Shown here one piece after another: positions 1-7,129 of a stretch of 51,228 nucleotides of DNA. The position numbers and the translations under genes were made by a program. The notes under the pieces were generated by a model. That model was not told the origin of the DNA. It did not search any database and was given only the letters and a program-made list of their open reading frames with translations. Origin of the DNA: Candidatus Latescibacterota bacterium (GTDB lineage: Bacteria; JAAXHH01); NCBI GenBank assembly GCA_022823465.1, contig JAJEHX010000036.1, forward strand, positions 1 to 51,228, in the 5' to 3' direction. Positions within the stretch are counted from its first letter, which is position 1. Each line of letters starts with the position of its first letter.

Positions 1-24
1 AGAATCGTGTAGATTTACGCATAG

Positions 25-114
25 CCTCCTCCTTCTCGATGGGGATAGGTCTTTGGGGGAACTGCCACTTTCCAAAGATAACCCCCGTATACCGAGTACG
101 GAGGAGGTCTTTTT
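25..114 (+). terminator. long interrupted hairpin followed by a T-run
   Basis: Four nested complementary blocks form a rod-like hairpin: CCTCCTCC (25-32) with GGAGGAGG (100-107), CTCG (35-38) with CGAG (93-96), GGGG (41-44) with CCCC (83-86) and TCTTTGG (50-56) with CCAAAGA (72-78). The apical loop covers 57-71. TCTTTTT follows directly at 108-114. This fits an intrinsic terminator for an operon entering from the left, or a structured leader ahead of the downstream genes. The structure was paired by eye; its role is inferred. Confidence 0.5.
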
Positions 115-414
115 ATAAACAGGTCAATACATAAGGTCTAAACACGCACAGTCTTCCCGATCTGATACGAACGGCGATCAAACTAGGTCTGATCAATCTG
201 GAAGAATGAACACGTTCGTTTAAAGGAAACGTCCACCCCGCCCAAGACCGGCATCAGGTTTTTTTCGATTCCGGGAAAAAACCGGGGGAAATAGGGATAC
301 ACCCTATAGATATGTGGTCCAGCTTCCCTTTCATTAATGGGTAGATCGTTCCAGTGTTCCATGGTGCTAATACAAAAGGTCCTCGGTATACAACTTTGAG
401 CAAGGAAGGTTGAA

Positions 415-525
415 ATGAAAGCCAGAGCAACTTCAAACGGGATGGCAATCTGGTGTTTGTCGGGTCTGTTGTCTTTGCTTGCTATGGTTCTGATTGATTA
501 CCACGATGGGCGGCAAGGAGGTTGA
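415..525 (+). CDS. possible 36-residue membrane peptide
   Basis: This short frame has a good ribosome site (AAGGAAGG, six bases before the ATG) and ends 29 bases before the S41-like gene. The product has a basic N-terminus (MKAR), one hydrophobic stretch at about residues 10-27 and a short polar tail, so it could be a single-pass membrane peptide. I recognise no family. Its position suggests co-transcription with the S41-like gene. It could also be chance coding. Confidence 0.3.
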   Translation: MKARATSNGMAIWCLSGLLSLLAMVLIDYHDGRQGG

Positions 526-554
526 TTCTCAGTACATAAGGAAAGGATTCGAAA

Positions 555-2570
555 ATGAGTGCTCAATCAGTTGTCTTGTGTTCTTGCATTTCGTCAATAC
601 TGTTGCTAACACCTAACTCGATTTCGGCTGACTGGAAAGTCATAACGAATAACCATATGAATTCCGAGAACCTATTCTCGGTTCGGGATATAAAAAAAGG
701 TATAGAGGAAGAAGCTGGATACTACTTTCCTATTTTCTTTCCTGGTGATTCTGTGATAACCACCGGCCTTTTACTAACCAAGTCATCAGATATCCCCATT
801 GAATTGAAAACTGGCCTATCGTCTAATACAGAATCCTATATGTGGACTTATTCTTTTCCCAATCCCTTAAGATGCACGACTGATAAGTCAGTATTGTACC
901 AACGACTTTATGTTGAAGACGTACTTGGATATTCAGTCTATATCCACTCTAGTATCACCGAAGAATGGTTCAGAAAGGATTTTTCGATTCCGTTTAATCG
1001 GTATCAAGTACCTAAAATCAATCGAATGGCTTCGTGGATTGGGGAAAGAACAGGACAACCAGAAGACTCTCAATCTCAAACGTATTTTCTCGATAGTAAA
1101 AAACAAGCCAATGTTATTGATAAGGTGGCAATCTTGGTTTTTCCAAGATCGAAAGATTTCAAGTTTGTAGTTGGTGATTTCAAAATATCGAACTTGGAAC
1201 GTTCAACTATTGAGTATCACCATCCCCTATTTGACCCAATAGTCGAAAAGAACTCAAACCGTTTGATTTCACATGATATTTTCTCCATTTCAGATCAATT
1301 GCCGGTAGTAACTGCCCCCCTATACATGAGGTCGACTAAAAAGTCAGGAAGTACCACTTTTTACATCGTTCCAGAAAAGAGGGAGGAACTTAATCAAAGT
1401 TCTCTTCGAAAACTCAAGCAAGATATCATATCTAGGATTTTAGATGTGTATCCTTTTTACGATATCCATAACATCAATAAATATAGGGTGTTAAGTAGAT
1501 TTAAAGATATCTGCAAAGTGCCACTTGAGTCCAATAAGGCATTTGAAGATAGCTTACGCCAATTGGTTCTGGACTTCAACGATGTTCACTTTGATGTTCA
1601 AAGCCGTAGTAGGAGATCTCCTACTAGATATGTAAGTCCTGTCGCTTTGTACGAGATCGTTAACGATGTATACATTGCCGCTGTTTTTGATACACTTTTG
1701 ACACACTTGGTGGGCAACCGAATCGTTTCTATCGATGATGTACCAATACAGAATGCGATTTTGGACGAAATACGGATCAAAAGACATAAGGGATCGGATG
1801 AGGTGAGAAAACGTAAAGCATTGAACACTGTTCTAAAACGACAAAAGCATGAAGAGGTTGAAATTCGTATGAGGACTGAACGTGGAGATTTTGAAGAAGT
1901 TTCTATTCGCTATGACAGGGATGTAGTGATTCCTCCGAATTTCGTTCCTTCACATGGTGATTTCAAAGTGTTAGAAGGCGATCTGGCGTACTTTCGTATT
2001 GCAAGGTGGACACCCGATATTTGGGTCAGATTCTTAAATCACTCAGAACAAATTCGGAAATCAAACGGCATTATATTTGATTTGAGATCGAATAGAGGCG
2101 GGGACATACGAGTAGTTATACGTATGATATCGACTTTAATAAATCAACCCGTAGTGTACGGTCATCTTGTCACTCCCGCAGATGGTAGAAAAGAAAGTAT
2201 GATAGTATATCCCCATCCGGTATTCAACTTTACACAGTCAATCATAATACTGGCGAATAACAGGACAGCATGCGCAAGCGAGGATTTTATTGATGTATTG
2301 AGAAATGCAGGTAAGGCTCATTTGCTTTCCAGTACCAGAACCCAAGGTTCTGATTCTGCAATGATTAACATTATCTTACCAGACGGTTTTAAAATCTTCA
2401 CCAACACTTGGATGATCAGATTGACCGCATCAGGAGAATCTATCGAATCATCAGGAATTGAACCTGATTATTGGGTAAGTATAGATAACATTAATGACCT
2501 TGCACACAGGGAGGATAAACTGTGCAAGGTGGCAACCGAGATTCTCAGAAAAAGAAAACGTCATCAATAA
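555..2570 (+). CDS. exported S41-like (C-terminal processing) peptidase with Cys at the nucleophile position
   Basis: The 671-residue product starts with a secretion-signal-like segment (about 1-25), so it probably acts in the periplasm. Residues about 30-215 are a beta-rich region I do not recognise. The C-terminal half looks like peptidase family S41: a PDZ-like stretch (VGNRIVSIDDVPI), then FDLRSNRGGD, then NNRTACASEDF. In related S41 proteins the last motif reads RTxS-A-A/S-E-(E/D)F with Ser as nucleophile; here that place is Cys573 (TGC at 2271-2273). The Lys of the Ser-Lys dyad type is also not seen (TRTQGSD). It may be a Cys-dependent protease, an inactive binder or an immunity factor. 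AAGGAAAGG precedes the ATG. It lies just upstream of the precursor peptide gene, and S41 proteins occur in some RiPP clusters, so a processing role is plausible but unproven. Confidence 0.7.
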   Translation: MSAQSVVLCSCISSILLLTPNSISADWKVITNNHMNSENLFSVRDIKKGIEEEAGYYFPIFFPGDSVITTGLLLTKSSDIPIELKTGLSSNTESYMWTYSFPNPLRCTTDKSVLYQRLYVEDVLGYSVYIHSSITEEWFRKDFSIPFNRYQVPKINRMASWIGERTGQPEDSQSQTYFLDSKKQANVIDKVAILVFPRSKDFKFVVGDFKISNLERSTIEYHHPLFDPIVEKNSNRLISHDIFSISDQLPVVTAPLYMRSTKKSGSTTFYIVPEKREELNQSSLRKLKQDIISRILDVYPFYDIHNINKYRVLSRFKDICKVPLESNKAFEDSLRQLVLDFNDVHFDVQSRSRRSPTRYVSPVALYEIVNDVYIAAVFDTLLTHLVGNRIVSIDDVPIQNAILDEIRIKRHKGSDEVRKRKALNTVLKRQKHEEVEIRMRTERGDFEEVSIRYDRDVVIPPNFVPSHGDFKVLEGDLAYFRIARWTPDIWVRFLNHSEQIRKSNGIIFDLRSNRGGDIRVVIRMISTLINQPVVYGHLVTPADGRKESMIVYPHPVFNFTQSIIILANNRTACASEDFIDVLRNAGKAHLLSSTRTQGSDSAMINIILPDGFKIFTNTWMIRLTASGESIESSGIEPDYWVSIDNINDLAHREDKLCKVATEILRKRKRHQ

Positions 2571-2601
2571 CAAACAGACTGAATTCCGTATAGATACCAG
2601 A

Positions 2602-2626
2602 TTGTCAGGTAGTGTAGCTGGACAGG
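2602..2626. repeat. left arm of a 25-bp perfect inverted repeat flanking the precursor gene
   Basis: This arm begins TTGTCAGGTAGTGTAGC and ends TGGACAGG. It is the exact reverse complement of 2889-2913. The two arms bracket the ribosome site and whole reading frame of the precursor peptide, with 262 bases between them. It lies 32 bases after the stop of the S41-like gene. Confidence 0.95.
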
Positions 2627-2636
2627 TGGTGTTGGC

Positions 2637-2666
2637 CCTTTCTCTTAGTTAATGGCTTAAGAAAGG
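2637..2666 (+). promoter_or_regulatory. small hairpin overlapping the precursor ribosome site
   Basis: CCTTTCT (2637-2643) can pair with AGAAAGG (2660-2666) around a 16-base loop. The right half overlaps the AAAGGAG ribosome site of the precursor gene, so folding could reduce its translation. Seven perfect pairs are visible; a regulatory role is inferred. Confidence 0.3.
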
Positions 2667-2674
2667 AGAGAACC

Positions 2675-2845
2675 ATGAAAGTGTTAATCAAACCGAGAGT
2701 TGAAGTAAACGAAGAAGGCTTGAACGTCGAAGAAGATGCAGAAGCAATCGCTCTGTGTGATTTGTGGTTATGTCAGCCCGTTTGGTGTGATCTGTGGGAA
2801 TGCAATATTGCAGAAGACAAGTCAGAGGACGATGTATTGTTCTGA
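2675..2845 (+). CDS. RiPP precursor peptide with periodic Cys/Trp core
   Basis: A 56-residue peptide with a strong ribosome site (GAAAGGAGAG, five bases before the ATG). Residues 1-27 form an acidic leader rich in Glu and Asp. The core, residues 28-43, is CDLWLCQPVWCDLWEC: Cys28, Cys33, Cys38 and Cys43 lie exactly five residues apart, Trp sits at 31, 37 and 41, and CDLWxC occurs twice. An acidic tail of 13 residues follows. Size, leader-core layout and a radical SAM/SPASM gene 123 bases downstream fit a RiPP precursor. Likely modifications are radical-made thioether or carbon-carbon links at Cys and Trp, or Cys glycosylation; the chemistry cannot be read from sequence. The gene sits inside a 25-bp inverted repeat. 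I recognise no known precursor family. Confidence 0.8.
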   Translation: MKVLIKPRVEVNEEGLNVEEDAEAIALCDLWLCQPVWCDLWECNIAEDKSEDDVLF

Positions 2846-2888
2846 CTTAAGTCGGAATGGAGTTTCCACGACACAAGCTGTTGGCCAT

Positions 2889-2913
2889 CCTGTCCAGCTA
2901 CACTACCTGACAA
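2889..2913. repeat. right arm of the 25-bp inverted repeat
   Basis: Exact reverse complement of 2602-2626. It lies 43 bases after the precursor stop and 55 bases before the maturase start. The 10-base palindrome GACTTAAGTC (2844-2853) lies between the precursor stop and this arm. No direct target duplication is obvious outside the arms. Confidence 0.95.
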
Positions 2914-2968
2914 CCAGTGTTATTCTGAATGTTTTCGAAGTACGGTTCTTATTAAAGGAGTAGAGATT

Positions 2969-4432
2969 ATGTTGAAGACTAGTTACTACAACATGATTAT
3001 CCCAGTAAAAGAAAAGAACATATACCTGGTTTACAACACTCGTTCTAATTCTTTGCTCGAACTAGAACCGAATGAGGCCCAACTGTTGTATACTTGGAGA
3101 AAGGAACCCACTATATCAATCAAGGATCAGAAAGAACATCAACGATTCATTACGGTCTTATGGCAAAACGGGATAGTTGTACCGAACGATTTGGACGAAA
3201 AAGAAGACATACATCAGCGGATAATAAAAGAACGAGAATGGAGCTTTCAAGAGGCTAATTTTTACATAACAATCACTCCCACTCTTTCCTGCAATATGGG
3301 TTGTTCATACTGCTTTGAAGGTGATAAACCCTGGAACAAATTCATGAAAGACAAAACGATTAATGGTGTGATAGATTTCCTTCATCGTGAAATCAATAAC
3401 AGTAAGCTTGTGGAGAGATTCGTAGGTATGAAAGTATGCTGGTTCGGTGGCGAACCATTATTGCGACCAGAAATTGTTGAGCGATACTCTGAGAAACTAC
3501 TCAAGGTTTCTAAGCAATACAATTTAAACTACAATTCGAACATCGTGACAAATGGTGTAAATCTGACTGAGAAGGTATGGGAGCTTTTGGCCAGATCTCA
3601 TGTGGAACAAGTACAAGTAACAATTGATGGTTATAGAGATACACACAATATACTGAGACCTATTGTACCAACAGGTGTAGCTCCAAATGCCAACAACGAT
3701 GCAGGTAGTTACGATTTGATATTAGACAATCTCGCGAACAAACCAGTATCTGACATGTCTGTCTCCATTCGAGTCAATACGGATAAAGTTATGTATCCAC
3801 ATCTGGAGGAATTTCTACAAGATTTGGAACAGCGTGTTATTTGGCCGCAAAGATTCAAGGAATTCACTCCTTATTTGGCTTTCAAGGAATTGCCATACGA
3901 AGGATCAGGTGTCAAGGACAGTGTGTCGGAGTACTACAATAGGCGGGAATTTGCAAGGGTAGTCGAAGAATTCCGCACCTTACAATGGAAACGCTATAAC
4001 AGATTCGCCGTAATGAATAATCTCCCAAGAGCAAAGAAACGATTTAAAATGCCAAAACCAGCAAATCACCTATGTACTGTCGCCTCTCATCCTTACAGTA
4101 TGATAATTGATCCAGATGGTTACATCCAACAATGTGCAGAATATGCGAATGATCCTAATACAAGATCACATCATATTTCTGACGAATACAACATACACGA
4201 TATGAATCGAACACTTTTTACCAACTGGGATCAATTCACACGCCCTATATGTCGTGACTGCAAGATACTTCCTGTTTGCGAAATGACCTGCCCCCATAAA
4301 AACCCACCGGAAGCATGTCCTGACTGGAAATACTCTTTAAAATGGATGATTCGCGACCAGTACATTGAATCGCTAGACAATCCGAATGATATACAAGTGA
4401 TATCCGAAATGGGTTCCCCGGTTGGAGCCTGA
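2969..4432 (+). CDS. radical SAM/SPASM peptide maturase
   Basis: A 487-residue radical SAM enzyme. Residues 1-95 resemble the N-terminal recognition region of peptide-modifying radical SAM proteins (SYYNMIIPV...VYNTRSNSLLEL). The S-adenosylmethionine cluster motif is Cys108-x3-Cys112-x2-Cys115 (CNMGCSYC), followed by the WFGGEPLL glycine motif and VTIDGYRDTHNILRP. A full seven-Cys SPASM domain for two auxiliary iron-sulfur clusters follows: Cys369, Cys389, Cys428, Cys431, Cys437, Cys441 and Cys450. Enzymes of this build install thioether or carbon-carbon crosslinks in RiPP precursors, and the adjacent Cys/Trp peptide is the obvious substrate. The ribosome site AAAGGAG lies before the ATG. The gene is complete and AT-rich like the precursor. 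Which crosslink it makes is unknown. Confidence 0.92.
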   Translation: MLKTSYYNMIIPVKEKNIYLVYNTRSNSLLELEPNEAQLLYTWRKEPTISIKDQKEHQRFITVLWQNGIVVPNDLDEKEDIHQRIIKEREWSFQEANFYITITPTLSCNMGCSYCFEGDKPWNKFMKDKTINGVIDFLHREINNSKLVERFVGMKVCWFGGEPLLRPEIVERYSEKLLKVSKQYNLNYNSNIVTNGVNLTEKVWELLARSHVEQVQVTIDGYRDTHNILRPIVPTGVAPNANNDAGSYDLILDNLANKPVSDMSVSIRVNTDKVMYPHLEEFLQDLEQRVIWPQRFKEFTPYLAFKELPYEGSGVKDSVSEYYNRREFARVVEEFRTLQWKRYNRFAVMNNLPRAKKRFKMPKPANHLCTVASHPYSMIIDPDGYIQQCAEYANDPNTRSHHISDEYNIHDMNRTLFTNWDQFTRPICRDCKILPVCEMTCPHKNPPEACPDWKYSLKWMIRDQYIESLDNPNDIQVISEMGSPVGA

Positions 4433-4635
4433 CGTTTCTCTCTATTCGTCTACAACTTTCGACTAAGGCATCAGATTCTCAGCGATCGGGACAAATCCCT
4501 TTATAGAAACAATGTTCTTCTTTCATGCGGATGGATCTTATAGAGATGTTCACGGTAGACGACCGCAATCTGTGGTCCATGTTTCAGGGGACAGGTTCAT
4601 TCATCATGTAAAGATCCTGAGTAGGGAGGCCTCCG

Positions 4636-7065
4636 ATGTTCTACACCCATCTGACACACTCGGTACGTTGGATTAACCGTAACAGGACGTATTCTACATT
4701 GAACGTCTTGGGACTTGCGCTCGGTTTCGGTTCAGTGCTGATCATTGGCCTGTATACCTACCAGAATATACAGTTCGATAAGTTTCATACGAAAGGAGAT
4801 CGGATTTACCGGACCATACTCCAGGTCCAATTGCAAGAATCGGATCCCTACTTCATAAGTGGCGTAATGTCTCCTATCGGCCCGTTGCTCAAAGACGAGC
4901 TTCCCGAAGTGACCGACTATGCCCGATTGCGAAGTGCCGCAGCATCGGAGAAGATGTTCATACAGGCCGATAGGGATTTGTTTGAAATCGAGCAGTCGTT
5001 TTATGCGGACCCGCAGATACTGAGCATATTTGATTTCGAACTCGTACAGGGCAGGTCGGATGATCTGCTGAAATCCCCTTTCACGGCGGTAATGACCACG
5101 ACGCTGGCTCAACGGGTTTTCGGCGGGCAGAACCCCGTCGGCAAGGCAATTCAGTGGCACAATGACGTTTACACGGTAGAAGGTGTCGTGGAAACGCCGC
5201 CCTGGAATTCATCGATTCAATTCGAACTCCTGATCTCTTATTCGACCGTTCAGTCTCATACGACCGATCTGGAACGGGGATGGAACGGTGGAAATACCTA
5301 TACCTACCTTCTTCTTCAAGGTGATTCGGAAACATCCGGGATTGAATCCAAGGCCCTCTCGTTGGTCCAAGACCGCGGCCGGAGCGGGTTGGGAGCCGGT
5401 GTCACCGAGTTCGTGCTGCAGCCCCTTGCCGAGGTCCATCTGCATTCGGCGCGTATCGGCGGGGAAGATCAGGCCCGGTGGGTCAATTGGAACAAAGGCG
5501 ACATCGAGGATATCAGGCAATTGGCCGCCATCGCGGCGCTGGTCCTCATCGTATCGACGCTGAATTTGATCAATCTGTCTGCGTCCAAGCTCACGTCCCG
5601 GTTCAGGGAGATGGGCGTGCGGGCGGCTTTAGGCGCCGACCGCGTACAGCTCGTTCTTCCGACGGTTGCCGAAACCGTCATCGTCTACGCGTGCGCGCTG
5701 ATCGGTACCTTTTCCTTGATGTACCTGGTGATCTCGATCCTGAGCAACATGGATCTAATCGTGATAAAACCGGAATTGTTTGCATTGGCGGATTACGTCG
5801 TCATTGCAGGTGCCTCTGTTTGCATAGTGGTCGTCCACAGCGCCGTTATCAGTCTCTCTTCGTCATGGAAACTATGGTTCCAAAAAACGGCCGCTCTACT
5901 TCAGCCGGCCGATACGGCAACCCACAGAAAATCCGTTCAATACACATTCATCTTTGTCCAGACGACGATATGGACGCTACTGGTGACGTGCGCGATATTC
6001 GTCGTTGAACAGGCCCGGTACATGGAGGGGGAAGAGATCGGATTCGAAAAACGGGATGTCATGCTCTTGCCCATCGGCACTGACGTCGACTACCGAACCG
6101 CCAGGCAAGAGTTTGGCAAATTCGCCGGCGTTGCCGAAACAGCCGCGTCGGGATGGGAGTTTGGCGGCACGACCCAGATGTACATGAATATGAGATTCGG
6201 GGACCGCGAGGAACAACCGCAGGTACACCTGTTGCCGGTCGACAGCGACTTCATGGGGCTGTACGGCCTGAGCGTCACGGAAGGACGCGCGTTTTCTTCT
6301 TCCGGCTCTGAGAATCCGCTGGAGTTCGTCGTGAACCGTAGTTTTGTCCGGCAAATGGGATGGCAGGACCCGATCGGCCAACAGATGGGATTCCCTTTTT
6401 CGCGTGAATTCGGACGGGTCGTCGGCGTGATCGACGATTTTCACTGGACGTCGTTGCACAACCCAATCGGACCTCTTGCGATGTATCTCGGCCAGATACC
6501 GCCCCGGTTCTTCTTCCTGCCGACGGAACTTCCCATGTTGTCGGTCAAGCTGAATCCCGGCACGCGGACGCAAACGATTAGTGACGTGGCCGGGGCGTGG
6601 CAGGAACTGATCCCGCAGCGGCCCTTCACCTATTCATTCATCGAAGATAATTTCACCGATCTGTATCAGTCCGAATTCAGGACAAGCAAGATAACGGGCA
6701 TTTTCTCTCTGATAACGGTCCTCATTACCTGTATCGGATTGTTCAGCGTGACCAGAATAGCGGTAATCCGCCGGATGAAGGAAATAGGCGTCCGCAAGGT
6801 CCTGGGGGCCTCGTTTTTGAACGTGACCTGGTTGTTGCTGCGCGACTTCGTTGCGCTCGTCGGGGTCTCGGTCGCAGTCGCCTGGACGATAGCCTACTAT
6901 CTGCTCAATCAGTGGGTCCAGGATTTTGCCTACAGAATCGAGCTGGAACCGGTCACTTTCCTGGCGGCAGGAGTGAGTACGCTCGCCATCGTTGTATTGA
7001 CCGCTTTCTATCATGTATTGCCTGCTTCCTATGCCGACCCGGTGGATATACTGCGAAGCGAGTAG
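4636..7065 (+). CDS. FtsX/MacB-type ABC transporter permease (double unit)
   Basis: An 809-residue permease of the MacB/FtsX kind: a first membrane helix near residues 20-42, a periplasmic MacB-like core domain, an FtsX domain near 300-415 (motif FREMGVRAALGA), a second helix plus periplasmic domain, and a second FtsX domain near 690-800 (RRMKEIGVRKVLGA). Such proteins work with an ATPase and often a HlyD-type adaptor to move peptides or lipids from the periplasm, or give resistance to them. GGGAGG lies ahead of the ATG. Base composition is visibly richer in G+C than the genes on both sides, closer to the main genome. The likely ATPase and adaptor partners lie at 16063 and 14577, beyond the biosynthetic genes. 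Confidence 0.9.
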   Translation: MFYTHLTHSVRWINRNRTYSTLNVLGLALGFGSVLIIGLYTYQNIQFDKFHTKGDRIYRTILQVQLQESDPYFISGVMSPIGPLLKDELPEVTDYARLRSAAASEKMFIQADRDLFEIEQSFYADPQILSIFDFELVQGRSDDLLKSPFTAVMTTTLAQRVFGGQNPVGKAIQWHNDVYTVEGVVETPPWNSSIQFELLISYSTVQSHTTDLERGWNGGNTYTYLLLQGDSETSGIESKALSLVQDRGRSGLGAGVTEFVLQPLAEVHLHSARIGGEDQARWVNWNKGDIEDIRQLAAIAALVLIVSTLNLINLSASKLTSRFREMGVRAALGADRVQLVLPTVAETVIVYACALIGTFSLMYLVISILSNMDLIVIKPELFALADYVVIAGASVCIVVVHSAVISLSSSWKLWFQKTAALLQPADTATHRKSVQYTFIFVQTTIWTLLVTCAIFVVEQARYMEGEEIGFEKRDVMLLPIGTDVDYRTARQEFGKFAGVAETAASGWEFGGTTQMYMNMRFGDREEQPQVHLLPVDSDFMGLYGLSVTEGRAFSSSGSENPLEFVVNRSFVRQMGWQDPIGQQMGFPFSREFGRVVGVIDDFHWTSLHNPIGPLAMYLGQIPPRFFFLPTELPMLSVKLNPGTRTQTISDVAGAWQELIPQRPFTYSFIEDNFTDLYQSEFRTSKITGIFSLITVLITCIGLFSVTRIAVIRRMKEIGVRKVLGASFLNVTWLLLRDFVALVGVSVAVAWTIAYYLLNQWVQDFAYRIELEPVTFLAAGVSTLAIVVLTAFYHVLPASYADPVDILRSE

Positions 7066-7078
7066 CTTTGTATTAGGG

Positions 7079-7111
7079 TCAAGATGGACTGTGAACTCAG
7101 TTACATCTTGA
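7079..7111 (+). other. stem-loop between permease and subtilase genes
   Basis: TCAAGATG (7079-7086) pairs perfectly with CATCTTGA (7104-7111); inside, ACTG pairs with CAGT around a six-base loop. There is no T-run after it, so it is not a classic terminator. It sits just before the subtilase ribosome site (TTGGAG) and could be an mRNA stability or processing element, or a protein-binding site. Confidence 0.45.
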
Positions 7112-7129
7112 ACAGTTGGAGTTTTCGGA

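Noticed and set aside
2602-2913. Retron or diversity-generating element
   Set aside because: The inverted repeat might suggest it, but no reverse transcriptase or template repeat is present in the window.
2736-2963. Cys-containing frame in another phase across the precursor
   Set aside because: It lacks a ribosome site; its apparent repeats (CVICGYV, GVICGNA) are a by-product of the repeated CDLWxC codons in the real frame.
4512-4676. Short frame between the maturase and the permease
   Set aside because: No ribosome site, overlap with the permease start and no peptide-like pattern.
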